Shown: positions 26,440-34,808, counted from the first letter of the stretch. The stretch is 64,000 bases of DNA from Hoeflea sp. YIM 152468 (GCF_029210485.1 NZ_JARGET010000016.1:62001-126000), one strand, 5' to 3'. The notes: generated by a model from the letters alone, not told the origin. A program made the numbers and translations.

Positions 26440-27459
26440 TTGAAAAACAAACGAAATATCTCGATTACCATTGCCGATGTTGCGCGTGAAGCCGGTGTTA
26501 GCGCTATGACTGTGTCGCGCGCCTTGCGTGAACCGGAGCGGGTCTCGGTCAAGTCGTTGAGCCGTATCCGGGCGGTGATCGCGCGGCTTGGCTATTTGCC
26601 GGATCCGGCGGCGCAGGCGCTGGCGGCGGGGCGGACCAATGTGATCGGGGTGATTGTGCCATCGGTCACCAACAACGTGTTTGCCGATGTCATGCGCGGC
26701 GTCTACGCGGCGGCGGAGGACAGCCGCTGGCAGGTGCAGCTGGGCAATTCGCGCTACTCGCCGCTGGAGGAAGAGCGGTTGGTGAAAACCTTCCTGAGCC
26801 AGCGTCCGGCCGGGCTGATCATATCGGGCATCGACCAGTCGGACGAAACCCGGGCGCTGCTCAGGACCTCGCCCTGCCGCATTGTGCAGATCATGGAGAT
26901 ATCGGACCAGCCGCTCGACATGATGATTGGCTTCTCCCATCTCGAAGCCGCGCGCGCGGCAACCCGGCATCTGCTCGCGATGGGCTACACCCGGCCGGGA
27001 TTTCTGGGCGCTAGGCTTGATCCGCGCACGCAACGGCGGCTTGCCGGGTTTCGCGACGTAGCCGCGGCTGCGGGGCTGCTTGAGGACCGCCGCATCGTCA
27101 CCACCCCGCAAGCCTCTACCGTGACGCTGGGGGGCCTGCTGATGGCGGATCTTTTGTCGCGGGCGCCGGAGACCGACGCGATCCTGTGCAACAATGACGA
27201 CCTGGCGCTGGGCGCACTGTTTGAGTGCCAGCGCCGTGGCATCGCCGTGCCGGGCAAGATCGGCATTTGCGGCTTCAACGATCTGGAGATGATGGCCGCA
27301 GCGCATCCGGCAATCTCGAGCGTGCGCACCCATCGCTACGAGATGGGCGAGCGCGCCATGCGGATGCTGGCTGCGGCGCTCGACGCAAGCGAGCCGGCAG
27401 AGCCGGTGGTCGATCTCGGCTTCGAGGTGGTGGAGCGGCAGAGCACGCTCAGACCCTAG
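26440..27459 (+). CDS. LacI-family transcriptional repressor, probably of the gluconate operon
   Basis: The 339-residue protein has a LacI helix-turn-helix at residues 11-30 (IADVAREAGVSAMTVSRAL), a hinge helix (DPAAQALAAGRT), and a periplasmic-binding-like effector domain with NVIGVIVPSVTNNVFADVM and ILCNNDDLALGALFECQRRG. Its type resembles the GntR repressors of gluconate genes. The start is TTG at 26440 without a strong ribosome site, which suggests low expression. It is divergent from gntK and a perfect operator-like site lies between them. The effector is probably gluconate or 6-phosphogluconate; that is inference. Confidence 0.92.
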   Translation: MKNKRNISITIADVAREAGVSAMTVSRALREPERVSVKSLSRIRAVIARLGYLPDPAAQALAAGRTNVIGVIVPSVTNNVFADVMRGVYAAAEDSRWQVQLGNSRYSPLEEERLVKTFLSQRPAGLIISGIDQSDETRALLRTSPCRIVQIMEISDQPLDMMIGFSHLEAARAATRHLLAMGYTRPGFLGARLDPRTQRRLAGFRDVAAAAGLLEDRRIVTTPQASTVTLGGLLMADLLSRAPETDAILCNNDDLALGALFECQRRGIAVPGKIGICGFNDLEMMAAAHPAISSVRTHRYEMGERAMRMLAAALDASEPAEPVVDLGFEVVERQSTLRP

Positions 27460-27568
27460 GGGCGGGCTGGAACGTGACACGGACAGACGCAATTCCAGGC
27501 GTGGACTCGCGGAAGGCAGCGGGAGAGAGCACTCCCGCCGCAGCTTGACGACCATGTAAAAACCCAAT

Positions 27569-27603
27569 ATCCCATATTCAAGATTTTCTCTTGTATTCGG
27601 GAT
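27569..27603. promoter_or_regulatory. Inverted repeat ahead of the XRE-cupin gene
   Basis: ATCCCATATTCAAG and CTTGTATTCGGGAT, 7 bases apart, pair at 11 of 14 positions. The site ends seven bases before the GTG start. Position and symmetry suggest an autoregulatory operator of the XRE protein encoded next to it. Confidence 0.5.
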
Positions 27604-27609
27604 TAAGCT

Positions 27610-28158
27610 GTGTCTTCACTCAATGACAGGTTGGCGGAGCGGCTCAGGCAGGTGCGGATGGCGCACGGCTGGTCGCTGCAGGAGCTCGCAGACAGGGCTG
27701 CGGTCAGCCGCTCGACGCTGTCGCGGATCGAAAACGGCGACGTCAGCCCCACTGCCGAAACCCTGGGCAGCCTGTCGACGGCCTACCAGATGACCATCTC
27801 GCAAGTGCTGGCGCCGATCGAGGCGGGGTTCGCAGCCATTGTCCGGCGCGCCGACCAGAGCCAGTGGAGCGATGCCGAGAATGGGTTTGCCCGCACCATC
27901 ATATCGCCGCCAAGTGGCGGCCTGACTGCCGAGGTGGTGCGCTGTACGCTCTCGCCCTACCAGATAATCTCCTACGCAGCGCCCTCGGTGCCGGGGCATG
28001 AGCACCATCTGGTGATGCTGTCGGGGTCGCTGAGCGTGACGCTCGGCGACGAGCCGCATCAACTCGAGAGCGGTGACTGCCTGCGCTACCAGCTGTTCGG
28101 TCCTTCCCGGTTCCAGACCGGTGTCGACCCGGCAAGCTACATGATCTTTCTCGTGTGA
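27610..28158 (+). CDS. XRE-family transcriptional regulator with cupin domain
   Basis: The 182-residue protein has an N-terminal XRE helix-turn-helix (residues 8-62, with SLQELADRAAVSRSTLSRIE) and a C-terminal cupin barrel (about residues 100-180, with GHEHHLVMLSGSLSVTLG). This family often regulates small-molecule metabolism genes and usually controls itself or a neighbour. The start is GTG, directly after an inverted repeat. The acetyltransferase gene starts 8 bases after its stop, so they are probably one transcript; the acetyltransferase may be its target. Confidence 0.93.
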   Translation: MSSLNDRLAERLRQVRMAHGWSLQELADRAAVSRSTLSRIENGDVSPTAETLGSLSTAYQMTISQVLAPIEAGFAAIVRRADQSQWSDAENGFARTIISPPSGGLTAEVVRCTLSPYQIISYAAPSVPGHEHHLVMLSGSLSVTLGDEPHQLESGDCLRYQLFGPSRFQTGVDPASYMIFLV

Positions 28159-28165
28159 GGTGGGT

Positions 28166-28693
28166 ATGACCAGTATCAGCATTCAGAGCCTGGCGGCCGA
28201 TGAGCTGGACGCGCATGCCGACAGACTGGCCGGGATCATGGCGCAGACCGTGGAAGACGGGGCAGCGATCGGGTTCATGCAGCCGTTCTCCGCAGCCGAC
28301 GCTCTGGCATTCCTGGCCGGACAGGTTTTTCCGGAGGTCCGCGCCGGCCGCCGCAAGCTGCTGATCGCCCATCTGGATGGCCAGACGGTGGGGTCGGTGC
28401 AACTGATCCTGGCGTTGCCGCCGAACCAGCCGCACCGCTGCGAGGTGGCCAAGATGATGGTCAGCCCGCAGGCCCGGCGCAAGGGCGTTGGCCGGGCGCT
28501 GATGCGTGCTGTCGTCGACGAGGCACGCGCGGCGGGCAAGACGCTGGTGACACTCGACACCCGAACCGGCGACAAGGCCGAGCCGCTTTACCGGGCGGCG
28601 GGCTTCGAGACTGCCGGCGTGATCCCCGGCTTTGCCCGCGACCCCGACGGCAGGGCGCTGCATGCGACCACCTATATGTACAAGACGGTGTGA
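28166..28693 (+). CDS. GNAT family N-acetyltransferase
   Basis: The 175-residue protein has the GNAT fold, with the acetyl-CoA loop VSPQARRKGVGRALM near residue 105 and a late LYRAAGFETAGVIPGFA, the usual beta-bulge and tyrosine segment. The strand EVAKMMVSP precedes the loop. The acceptor is unknown. The ATG at 28166 has GAGGTGGG upstream, better than a GTG at 28160. It follows the XRE-cupin regulator by 8 bases. Such XRE-cupin/GNAT pairs are frequent, but no function has been shown that I can name. Confidence 0.92.
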   Translation: MTSISIQSLAADELDAHADRLAGIMAQTVEDGAAIGFMQPFSAADALAFLAGQVFPEVRAGRRKLLIAHLDGQTVGSVQLILALPPNQPHRCEVAKMMVSPQARRKGVGRALMRAVVDEARAAGKTLVTLDTRTGDKAEPLYRAAGFETAGVIPGFARDPDGRALHATTYMYKTV

Positions 28694-28807
28694 ACAGCGT
28701 GCTGGCATAATAGTTTATGCCCGCACCAGAATCACCGGCTGGATGACGACTGCAGCCCGGCTCTGAAGAGAAGGGCATGGGGGTGGCCGCTGTTGCCCGG
28801 TGCGCGC

Positions 28808-30889
28808 CTAGCCGGGCGCTGCCCGGCGTTTCTGCAGCAACTGCCTTGCTGCAATCGGCGCCACCAGCAGCAGCCCAACCACCGTTGCGATCAAATCGGG
28901 CGAAACCAGCAGGATGGCGGCCAGTACCAGGGCGATGCGTTCATACCAGCGAAGCGGCGCAAAGAGCCAATTGGATACCGCGGCAGCCAGGGCCCAGATG
29001 CCAAGCACCGTGCCGCTGAATGCAAGGCTGAATGCCGTCCAGGTGAAGTTATCGGTGACCAGCAGCAGCGCCGGCTGAAAGGCAAAGACAAAGGGCACCA
29101 GCGCCTTGCCCATGCTGAGCCGGAAGGCGGTGTTGCCGGCCTTGAACGCATTGGCATTGGCAATGCCCGCGCCCGCATAGGCCGCCATGGCGACCGGCGG
29201 CGTCACGTCGGCCAGAACCCCGTAATAGAAGACGAAGAAATGGGCGACCAGCGGCTGGACCCCGAGCAGGCCGAGAATCGGCGCCGCAACCGCAACCATG
29301 ATGATGTAGTTCGCGGTTGTGGGAATGCCGCAGCCCATCAGAATACAGACAATGGCCGTCAGGATCAGGGTGAAGAGCAATGTCAGCGTCGGCACACTCA
29401 TCAGCTCGAAGGGCAGGAAAACCAGAAGATCGTGGATCGAACCGGCCCAGTCCTGCGCAACGCTTGTGACCATATAGGCGATCTTGAAGCCCACGCCGGT
29501 CAGCGTGACCACGCCGATGACGACGCCGACCAGGGCAGCGGCTGCGGTGACCGACAGCGACTGCTTGGCTCCGAGGATGAACCCCTGCCAGACGCCATGA
29601 ATTGTGCCGCGCAGGCCGCCGACGATGCCGCTTTCGCCAACCTGCTGAATGACAAGCACGCCGATACAGGCGGTGATCGACCAGAAGGCAGCAGAAAAGG
29701 GCGTGCGGCCGGACAACAGGATGGCAACCAGAACGACAAGCGGCACCACTGTCAGCCAGCCTTGCTTCAACACCTTCCAGGCATTGGGAAGTTCGGCAAC
29801 AGACAGGCCGCGCAGGCCGAGCCGGCGGGCTTCCAGATGCACCTGGACCAGAACGCCGAAAAAGTGCATGAAGGCGGGAACGAGGGCTGCCGTGAGAATG
29901 GTGGTCAGCGACAGACCGAGATATTCGATCATCAGGAAGGCGACGGCCCCCATGACCGGCGGGGTGATCTGTCCCCCGGTCGAGGCGGCGGCTTCCACGG
30001 CGGCGGCAAAGTGGCGGGGATAGCCGATGCGGATCATGGCCGGGATGGTGAGCGCGCCTGTGGTCACCGTATTGGCGATCGACGAGCCTGAAATCGAACC
30101 CAGCAGCGCCGATGACAGGACCGAGACCTTGGCCGGTCCGCCCGCATAACGGCCCGCGACTGCGGAGGCCACGTCAATGAACAGCTGGCCCAGCCCGATC
30201 CGCGTCGCCATCACCCCGAACAGCACGAAATGGAACACATAGGTGGCAATCACGCCGAGCGCGGTGCCGTAAATGCCCTGAGAGGTCAGATAGAGATGGT
30301 TGACAATGTTCGACCAGCTGGCGCCCGGATGAACGAAGATGCCGGGCATCGACTTTCCGAAATAGGCATAGGCGATGAACAACAGGGCGATCACCGGCAG
30401 GGGCCAGCCCATCGAGCGGCGCACGGCTTCCAGAAGCACAACGATCAGAATCGTACCCATCACCACGTCGATGGGCAGCGGATTTCCGACGCGGAAGGCA
30501 AGTTCGCTGTAGATCCAGGGCACATAGAGTGCGGCGATGAACCCGGCAATGCCGAGCACCCAGTCGGTGAGCGGCAGCCCGAAGGGCGCCAGCGCACCTG
30601 GCTTCATCTCTTTCTTGCCGAAAGCGGAAAAGCTCAGGAATACCACAAGCAGCGTCGCACCGAGATGCAGGCCCCGGTGCACGGTTGCCTGCGGGATGCC
30701 AAAGCCCGCGGTGTAAAAATGGTAGCATGACAACAAAAACAGGATCGTTGCCGTGGCGATGGTCAAGGACCAGGCCAGAACCCGGAAGCGAAGCTCCGGG
30801 TCGTAGGTTTCCTCGATCATCTGCAGTTCATCGGCAGTCAGATGACGGACGTTCTCGGCTGATTCCGGCTTGTGTTTATCCACGCCCAT
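28808..30889 (-). CDS. TRAP transporter fused permease (TAXI-associated, 4TM/12TM)
   Basis: The 693-residue protein joins the small and large TRAP permease parts in one chain. Several segments in the first 220 residues correspond to DctQ, and the rest to DctM, with SGSSIANTVTTGALTIPAMI, GGQITPPVMGAVAFLM and GCGIPTTANYIIMVAVAAPI as typical stretches. Fused permeases work with TAXI-type binding proteins, and one lies directly upstream at 30991. The ATG at 30889 follows GGGGACC; a GTG at 30901 is possible. The solute is unknown; several TAXI systems take glutamate or other dicarboxylates. Confidence 0.95.
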   Translation of the reverse strand: MGVDKHKPESAENVRHLTADELQMIEETYDPELRFRVLAWSLTIATATILFLLSCYHFYTAGFGIPQATVHRGLHLGATLLVVFLSFSAFGKKEMKPGALAPFGLPLTDWVLGIAGFIAALYVPWIYSELAFRVGNPLPIDVVMGTILIVVLLEAVRRSMGWPLPVIALLFIAYAYFGKSMPGIFVHPGASWSNIVNHLYLTSQGIYGTALGVIATYVFHFVLFGVMATRIGLGQLFIDVASAVAGRYAGGPAKVSVLSSALLGSISGSSIANTVTTGALTIPAMIRIGYPRHFAAAVEAAASTGGQITPPVMGAVAFLMIEYLGLSLTTILTAALVPAFMHFFGVLVQVHLEARRLGLRGLSVAELPNAWKVLKQGWLTVVPLVVLVAILLSGRTPFSAAFWSITACIGVLVIQQVGESGIVGGLRGTIHGVWQGFILGAKQSLSVTAAAALVGVVIGVVTLTGVGFKIAYMVTSVAQDWAGSIHDLLVFLPFELMSVPTLTLLFTLILTAIVCILMGCGIPTTANYIIMVAVAAPILGLLGVQPLVAHFFVFYYGVLADVTPPVAMAAYAGAGIANANAFKAGNTAFRLSMGKALVPFVFAFQPALLLVTDNFTWTAFSLAFSGTVLGIWALAAAVSNWLFAPLRWYERIALVLAAILLVSPDLIATVVGLLLVAPIAARQLLQKRRAAPG

Positions 30890-30924
30890 GGTCCCCAGCA
30901 CCTTATGTGAGCTTTAGAAATTGA

Positions 30925-30949
30925 GGGCCGCGCAATTGCTGCGCGGCCC
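30925..30949. other. Hairpin between the TAXI binding protein and permease genes
   Basis: GGGCCGCGC and GCGCGGCCC (9 pairs) enclose a 7-base loop in the 100-base gap of the operon. There is no long T-run on the minus strand. Such hairpins after binding-protein genes commonly protect the 5' message and lower permease expression. Confidence 0.55.
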
Positions 30950-30990
30950 CTTGGAAATCGCTGTTGCCTCACAAGCAACCGGTTTTTGTC

Positions 30991-31992
30991 TTACTTCAGA
31001 AGCCCGGCTTCCTTGTAGAACTTTTCTGCGCCCGGATGCAGCGGAATGCCGACGCCGCTCAGCGCGGTTTCCTTGGTGATGGCCTTGCCCTTGGCGTGAC
31101 CGGCATCAAGCTGCTTGCGGGTGTTGTCGTTCCACAGTGCCTTGGTGATGCCGTAGACCAGCTCTTCCGGCTGATCGGCGCTGGTGACCCATTGTGCACC
31201 GACAGCCAGCGTCTTCACATCGTCCGCATTGCCTTCATAGGTGCCGCCCGGAACCGTATCGGTCGCAAAGAAGGTGTAGTTTTCGCAGATCGACGGCGCC
31301 TCGTCGCACGAGATCGGCACCAGCTTCACGTCGTGCTGGCTGGCAAGCTCGGCAATGGCGCCGGCCGGGTAGCCGCCAACAAAGAAGAAGGCGTCCATGG
31401 CGCCGTCACGCATGCGGTCTGCGGCCTGGTCGGGCTTGAGGAATTCCGGTGAAATGTCGGCTTCCGACAGACCGTAGCCTTCCAGGATGACGCGGGCATC
31501 GACGAGGGTGCCGGAACCGGGCTCGTCGAGCGAGACGCGCTTGCCCTTGAGATCGGCAACACTGTTGATGCCGGATCCGGCGCTTGCCACCAAATGGATG
31601 CTTTCGGGATAGAGATTGGCGATGGCGCGCAGCTTTTCGACCGCAGGCTTGCCGTCCCAGATGCCTGTTCCGGTATAGGCCCAGGTCGCGACATCGGACT
31701 GGGCAAAGCCCGATTCCAATGAGCCGCTGGCAATGGCATTGATGTTGGCAACCGATCCATTGGCCGACAGTGCCGAGGCTACGAGACCGGGAACGCCGCA
31801 GGAGCCACCCGCATCGCAAGCGCGCGAACCGGGCGGGTTGGAAATCGCATTGGCCAGCAATCCGCCGATCGGATAGTAGGTGCCGGCTGTCCCGCCGGTG
31901 CCAATGCGGAAGAAGGAGATGTCCTGTGCCATGGCGTTTGTCGCCAGGCTGAGGGCCAGTGCAGCGCCCGCGATGATTTTGTAGTGTTTCAT
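30991..31992 (-). CDS. TAXI-family TRAP solute-binding protein
   Basis: The 333-residue protein has a signal peptide (MKHYKIIAGAALALSLATNA, cleavage likely after AMA, residue 22). The TAXI signature follows: FRIGTGGTAGTYYPIGGLLA at residues 28-47. Later segments include the VGGYPAGAIAELA and LKGKRVSLDEPGSGT stretches. It binds the solute and delivers it to the fused permease encoded downstream. Two cysteine pairs are visible (near residues 59-65 and 226-233), which might form disulfides. The ATG at 31992 has GGGAG upstream and begins the signal peptide. Confidence 0.94.
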   Translation of the reverse strand: MKHYKIIAGAALALSLATNAMAQDISFFRIGTGGTAGTYYPIGGLLANAISNPPGSRACDAGGSCGVPGLVASALSANGSVANINAIASGSLESGFAQSDVATWAYTGTGIWDGKPAVEKLRAIANLYPESIHLVASAGSGINSVADLKGKRVSLDEPGSGTLVDARVILEGYGLSEADISPEFLKPDQAADRMRDGAMDAFFFVGGYPAGAIAELASQHDVKLVPISCDEAPSICENYTFFATDTVPGGTYEGNADDVKTLAVGAQWVTSADQPEELVYGITKALWNDNTRKQLDAGHAKGKAITKETALSGVGIPLHPGAEKFYKEAGLLK

Positions 31993-32062
31993 GATAACTC
32001 CCTGTGTAGTCTTGCAATTTGCTGCCAGCTTATGTGCGTTCACGCACACGGGCAAGGCATCC

Positions 32063-32091
32063 GTGTTAGTCGGCAACAGCGCAGGGATCAA
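32063..32091 (-). promoter_or_regulatory. Possible promoter of the TAXI-TRAP operon
   Basis: On the minus strand TTGATC (32091-32086) and TAACAC (32068-32063) are 17 bases apart, about 70 bases upstream of the start. Both hexamers match the housekeeping consensus at four positions. Confidence 0.4.
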
Positions 32092-32291
32092 GTTTCAAAT
32101 TTTTGTTCAATGCGGCCCGGGACGCACCCGGCACGATCTCTCGCGAAAAGGCCGGCAATGGCGCGGAAGTGACGACGTTGTTACGGCCTGGAAGACCCAG
32201 ATCCGCTTCAGTCAGCTTGCGGGGCTCGTGTCATCTCGCTGGTCATGACAGGGCTATACTGGTCTCAACCTCAAGGCTGCTTTGCAGCTTA

Positions 32292-32316
32292 GGCCGAAGA
32301 CGCATCGTCTTCGGCC
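32292..32316 (-). terminator. Hairpin terminator-like structure after the SRPBCC gene
   Basis: GGCCGAAGACG and CGTCTTCGGCC form a perfect 11-pair stem with a 3-base loop. It stands 69 bases beyond the stop of the ArsR-SRPBCC operon. No T-run follows, so it would be an atypical or Rho-assisted terminator. Confidence 0.5.
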
Positions 32317-32384
32317 CGATCATCGGAGAGGCCAGGTCAGGTGACTGAGACATCCGGGCCGCGCTGCGTCCCGGAGCTCCTCTT

Positions 32385-32822
32385 TCAGCCGATGGTTTCC
32401 TCAAGGGCGTCGAGGATTGCGGTCCAGCCGCTTAGGTGGCCGTTGCGCGCCTCCTCGCTGCGGAACTTGACCTGGTGCAACGTGACCTCGGTAACGCCCG
32501 GTTCGATCTCGGTGAAATCGATGGTGACGACGCTGTCGTCGAGCGAGTATGGCGATTCCCAGGTGAACGACAGCCGCGAATGCGGATCGATCTCCAGATA
32601 GGTGCCGGCGTGGGGGATTTCCTTTTCCGCCGTCGCCATCAAGATGGTGAAACGGCCGCCCTTGACCGGGTCATTGGTGACTTTCGAGGTCATGTCGCTG
32701 CCACCCGGGCGCATGAATTTGGCCAGCATCGGCGGCGACAACCAGGCGTCGAACACCCTGGTGCGGGGGGCGGAAATCTTGCGGCTTACGGTCAGTTCAA
32801 GTTCCTTGATTGCATCAGTCAT
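32385..32822 (-). CDS. SRPBCC domain (AHSA1/START-like) protein
   Basis: The 145-residue protein has the AHSA1-type helix-grip fold pattern: an initial strand ELTVSRKISAPRTRVFDAWL, the GGSDMTSKVTNDPVKGGRF middle, and the final helix GHLSGWTAILDALEETIG. These proteins bind small hydrophobic ligands. Its ATG (32822) overlaps the end of the ArsR gene by 8 bases, so the two are translated together. ArsR-SRPBCC pairs are common in actinobacteria and alphaproteobacteria, with the ligand usually unknown. Confidence 0.92.
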   Translation of the reverse strand: MTDAIKELELTVSRKISAPRTRVFDAWLSPPMLAKFMRPGGSDMTSKVTNDPVKGGRFTILMATAEKEIPHAGTYLEIDPHSRLSFTWESPYSLDDSVVTIDFTEIEPGVTEVTLHQVKFRSEEARNGHLSGWTAILDALEETIG

Positions 32823-33150
32823 TGTCGTCGTCCTTTGAAACGAGTGCCTCTTCAAGCGCCGACAGGCGCAGTTCCCAAATCGACTTCAATTGCCCGAACC
32901 AGCTCTCAGTCAGCTTCAGCGGCTCCAGCTCGGCGGCGATGAAATGCTCGCGGCCCACAGTCCGGCGGGTGACAAGCCCTGCCTCCTCCAACACCTTGAT
33001 GTGCTTGGAGACGGAGTTCAAAGACATGTCGAAATGAGCGGCAAGCGCGGTCACCCTCAACGCCCCTTCCTGAACAAGCAGCGTCAAGATCCGCCGCCGG
33101 GTGGTATCTCCGGTGGCCTTCAATACGCGTGACAGAACTTCGTCGTCCAT
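32815..33150 (-). CDS. ArsR-family transcriptional regulator
   Basis: The 111-residue protein is a winged helix-turn-helix of the ArsR/SmtB group: LKATGDTTRRRILTLL, then ALRVTALAAHFDMSLNSVSKHIKVLEEAGLV with the recognition helix near residues 40-55. No cysteine is present, so it does not use the classical thiol metal site of ArsR. It overlaps the SRPBCC gene. Two copies of an operator-like sequence lie directly upstream (33153-33210), suggesting autoregulation. Confidence 0.93.
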   Translation of the reverse strand: MDDEVLSRVLKATGDTTRRRILTLLVQEGALRVTALAAHFDMSLNSVSKHIKVLEEAGLVTRRTVGREHFIAAELEPLKLTESWFGQLKSIWELRLSALEEALVSKDDDND

Positions 33151-33152
33151 TT

Positions 33153-33210
33153 ATTCACCCTTATGGTTGAATACGCCTGTCCAGCACAATAGTCAACCAC
33201 AAGGGTGAAT
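33153..33210. promoter_or_regulatory. Paired operator-like inverted repeats upstream of the ArsR gene
   Basis: ATTCACCCTTATGGTTGA (33153-33170) and TCAACCACAAGGGTGAAT (33193-33210) are inverted copies matching at 17 of 18 positions. Each is itself partly symmetric with ATTCA/TGAAT type ends, the shape of an ArsR-family site. The first begins two bases before the ArsR start codon. A second inverted repeat (CCAGCACAATA at 33181-33191, TATTGTGCTGG at 33210-33220) encloses the distal copy. Confidence 0.7.
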
Positions 33211-33335
33211 ATTGTGCTGGGCTCGCCAGAAAGGCCGTTCCGGCCACTGCTTAAACCGTGAAACAGATGAACACAAAAATGCCGGGACGCTGTGCCGGCA
33301 TTTGACGGGCGAAGAACGATGCAGTCAGCCGCAGA

Positions 33336-34247
33336 CTAGGGGGCCGGCTTGATGAAGCTGCCGTTTTGCAATTCGGTCACCGCCTGGATCAGCTCGGCGC
33401 GGGTGTTCATGACGATCGGGCCATGCCAGGCCACCGGCTCCCGGATCGGCTTGCCGGAGACCAGCAGAAAGCGGATGCCCTCGTCGCCGGCCTGCACGGT
33501 GATCTCGTCACCGGTATCAAACACCACCAGCGTTCGGTCGCCCGACATGTCGCGGATCTGGATTTCCTCGCCCTCGACTTCCTTTTCGACCAGCACGCCG
33601 AACGGCCTGGACGCATCGCGGAACGAGCCGGAACCGGCGAAGATGTAGGCGAAGGCCGAGCGGTAGGCGTCGACCTTGAAGGTCTTCTTCTTGCCCGGCG
33701 GCACCGAGATGTCGACATAGGACGGTTCGGCGGCGATGCCGTCGACCGGACCGCGCTTGCCCCAGAACTCGCCGCAGATGATGCGCACAGCGGTGCCGTC
33801 ATCGTCGATTTCGACCGGAATGTCGGCGGCGGTGACATCCTGGTAACGCGGCGCGGTCATCTTCATCGACGCCGGCAGATTGGCCCAGAGCTGGAAGCCA
33901 TGCATGCGGCCGCTGGCGTCACCCTTGGGCATTTCCTGGTGCATGATGCCGCTGCCTGCGGTCATCCATTGCACGTCGCCGGCGCCGAGGATACCGGTGT
34001 TGCCGAGGCTGTCGCCGTGATCGACGGTGCCGGCCAGAACATAGGTAATGGTCTCGATGCCGCGATGCGGATGCCAGGGGAACCCCTTGAGATAGTTTTC
34101 AGGGCGTTCGTTGCGGAAATCGTCAAACAGCAGGAACGGATCGGTCAGCGACGGATCGTCAAAACCGAAGGCGCGCTGCAGATGCACGCCGGCGCCTTCG
34201 AGATGCGGCACGGCGGTGGACAAATGGCGGACTGGTCTGATCGACAT
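33336..34247 (-). CDS. Pirin family protein
   Basis: The 303-residue protein shows the bicupin pirin layout. The metal-binding motif FPWHPHRGIETITYVLAG is near residue 55, followed by HGDSLG and MTAGSGIMHQEMP. The C-terminal pirin_C domain ends in RFLLVSGKPIREPVAWHGP. Bacterial pirins include quercetinases and redox regulators; the specific activity is unknown. The ATG at 34247 has GAGGAGA upstream, which rules out a longer start. It is a single gene. Confidence 0.93.
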   Translation of the reverse strand: MSIRPVRHLSTAVPHLEGAGVHLQRAFGFDDPSLTDPFLLFDDFRNERPENYLKGFPWHPHRGIETITYVLAGTVDHGDSLGNTGILGAGDVQWMTAGSGIMHQEMPKGDASGRMHGFQLWANLPASMKMTAPRYQDVTAADIPVEIDDDGTAVRIICGEFWGKRGPVDGIAAEPSYVDISVPPGKKKTFKVDAYRSAFAYIFAGSGSFRDASRPFGVLVEKEVEGEEIQIRDMSGDRTLVVFDTGDEITVQAGDEGIRFLLVSGKPIREPVAWHGPIVMNTRAELIQAVTELQNGSFIKPAP

Positions 34248-34490
34248 GGCAGTCTCCTCGAGCTCGGACCGGCAGCTCAGGCCGGTGATGTGGACGTTGA
34301 CCCCTAAATAGCCGTTTGCGGCGTTTACAATAAGAGCGCTGGGGAGAACGCACTGTTCAACCGGATACACTCAGATTCAATGTCCGACGGTTGTCACGGC
34401 CGCCACCATGCCCGAAGAAACACCAGGCCGCTCCGGTTTGGAACCCGGAAGCCGCGCTGGCGTTGACCTGCCATAGCAAAGGAGAACCCG

Positions 34491-34712
34491 ATGACCGACA
34501 GACCCGATCCGGAAGCCGGACCGCAGATGACACCGGAAGACGTGTCCGCCCACACCACGCTGACGCAGGAGGAAAAACTCAATCAGCTCAGCGACATGAA
34601 GTTCGAACTGGAACGCCAGACCGGCCGTGGCACCGCCAGCCTGGATCAGGTCGAGGCGCGGATGGCCTCGATCAACCTGGCGATTTCGCGGGTGAAAAAC
34701 CAGCAGCGCTGA
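34491..34712 (+). CDS. Small hypothetical protein, 73 residues
   Basis: This small acidic protein of 73 residues has no membrane segment or signal peptide. Residues 25-72 are predicted helical with a heptad-like pattern (EEKLNQLSDMKFELERQ, then MASINLAISRVKNQQR). An AAAGGAG lies eight bases before the ATG, a strong ribosome site for such a short frame, which is the main support. I do not recognise the family. It lies between pirin and the Lrp-like gene and has no evident partner. Confidence 0.7.
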   Translation: MTDRPDPEAGPQMTPEDVSAHTTLTQEEKLNQLSDMKFELERQTGRGTASLDQVEARMASINLAISRVKNQQR

Positions 34713-34808
34713 GCCCGCCGCCAGACGGCGGGTCGGGGACCGTCTGCCTTCTGACCGCAGACTGTTCCGCCGCTCGATCTGCCAGCGGGAAAAGTAGACC
34801 TGCCGGCA

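Larger units (their letters stand above)
31993..32384. other. Intergenic region upstream of the TAXI operon
   Basis: This 392-base stretch holds a possible TAXI promoter (32063-32091), a small TGTGCG-TTCA-CGCACA hairpin at 32033-32048 in its leader, and a perfect hairpin at 32292-32316 behind the SRPBCC gene. Nothing else was recognised; no open frame has convincing coding character. Confidence 0.5.

Noticed and set aside
28793-30091. 432-residue open frame antisense to the fused TRAP permease
   Set aside because: Same reason: the hydrophilic low-complexity product mirrors a hydrophobic protein on the other strand.
30925-30949. Terminator inside the TAXI-TRAP operon
   Set aside because: The stem is strong but there is no T-run, and the permease needs the upstream promoter; an intercistronic processing hairpin is more likely.
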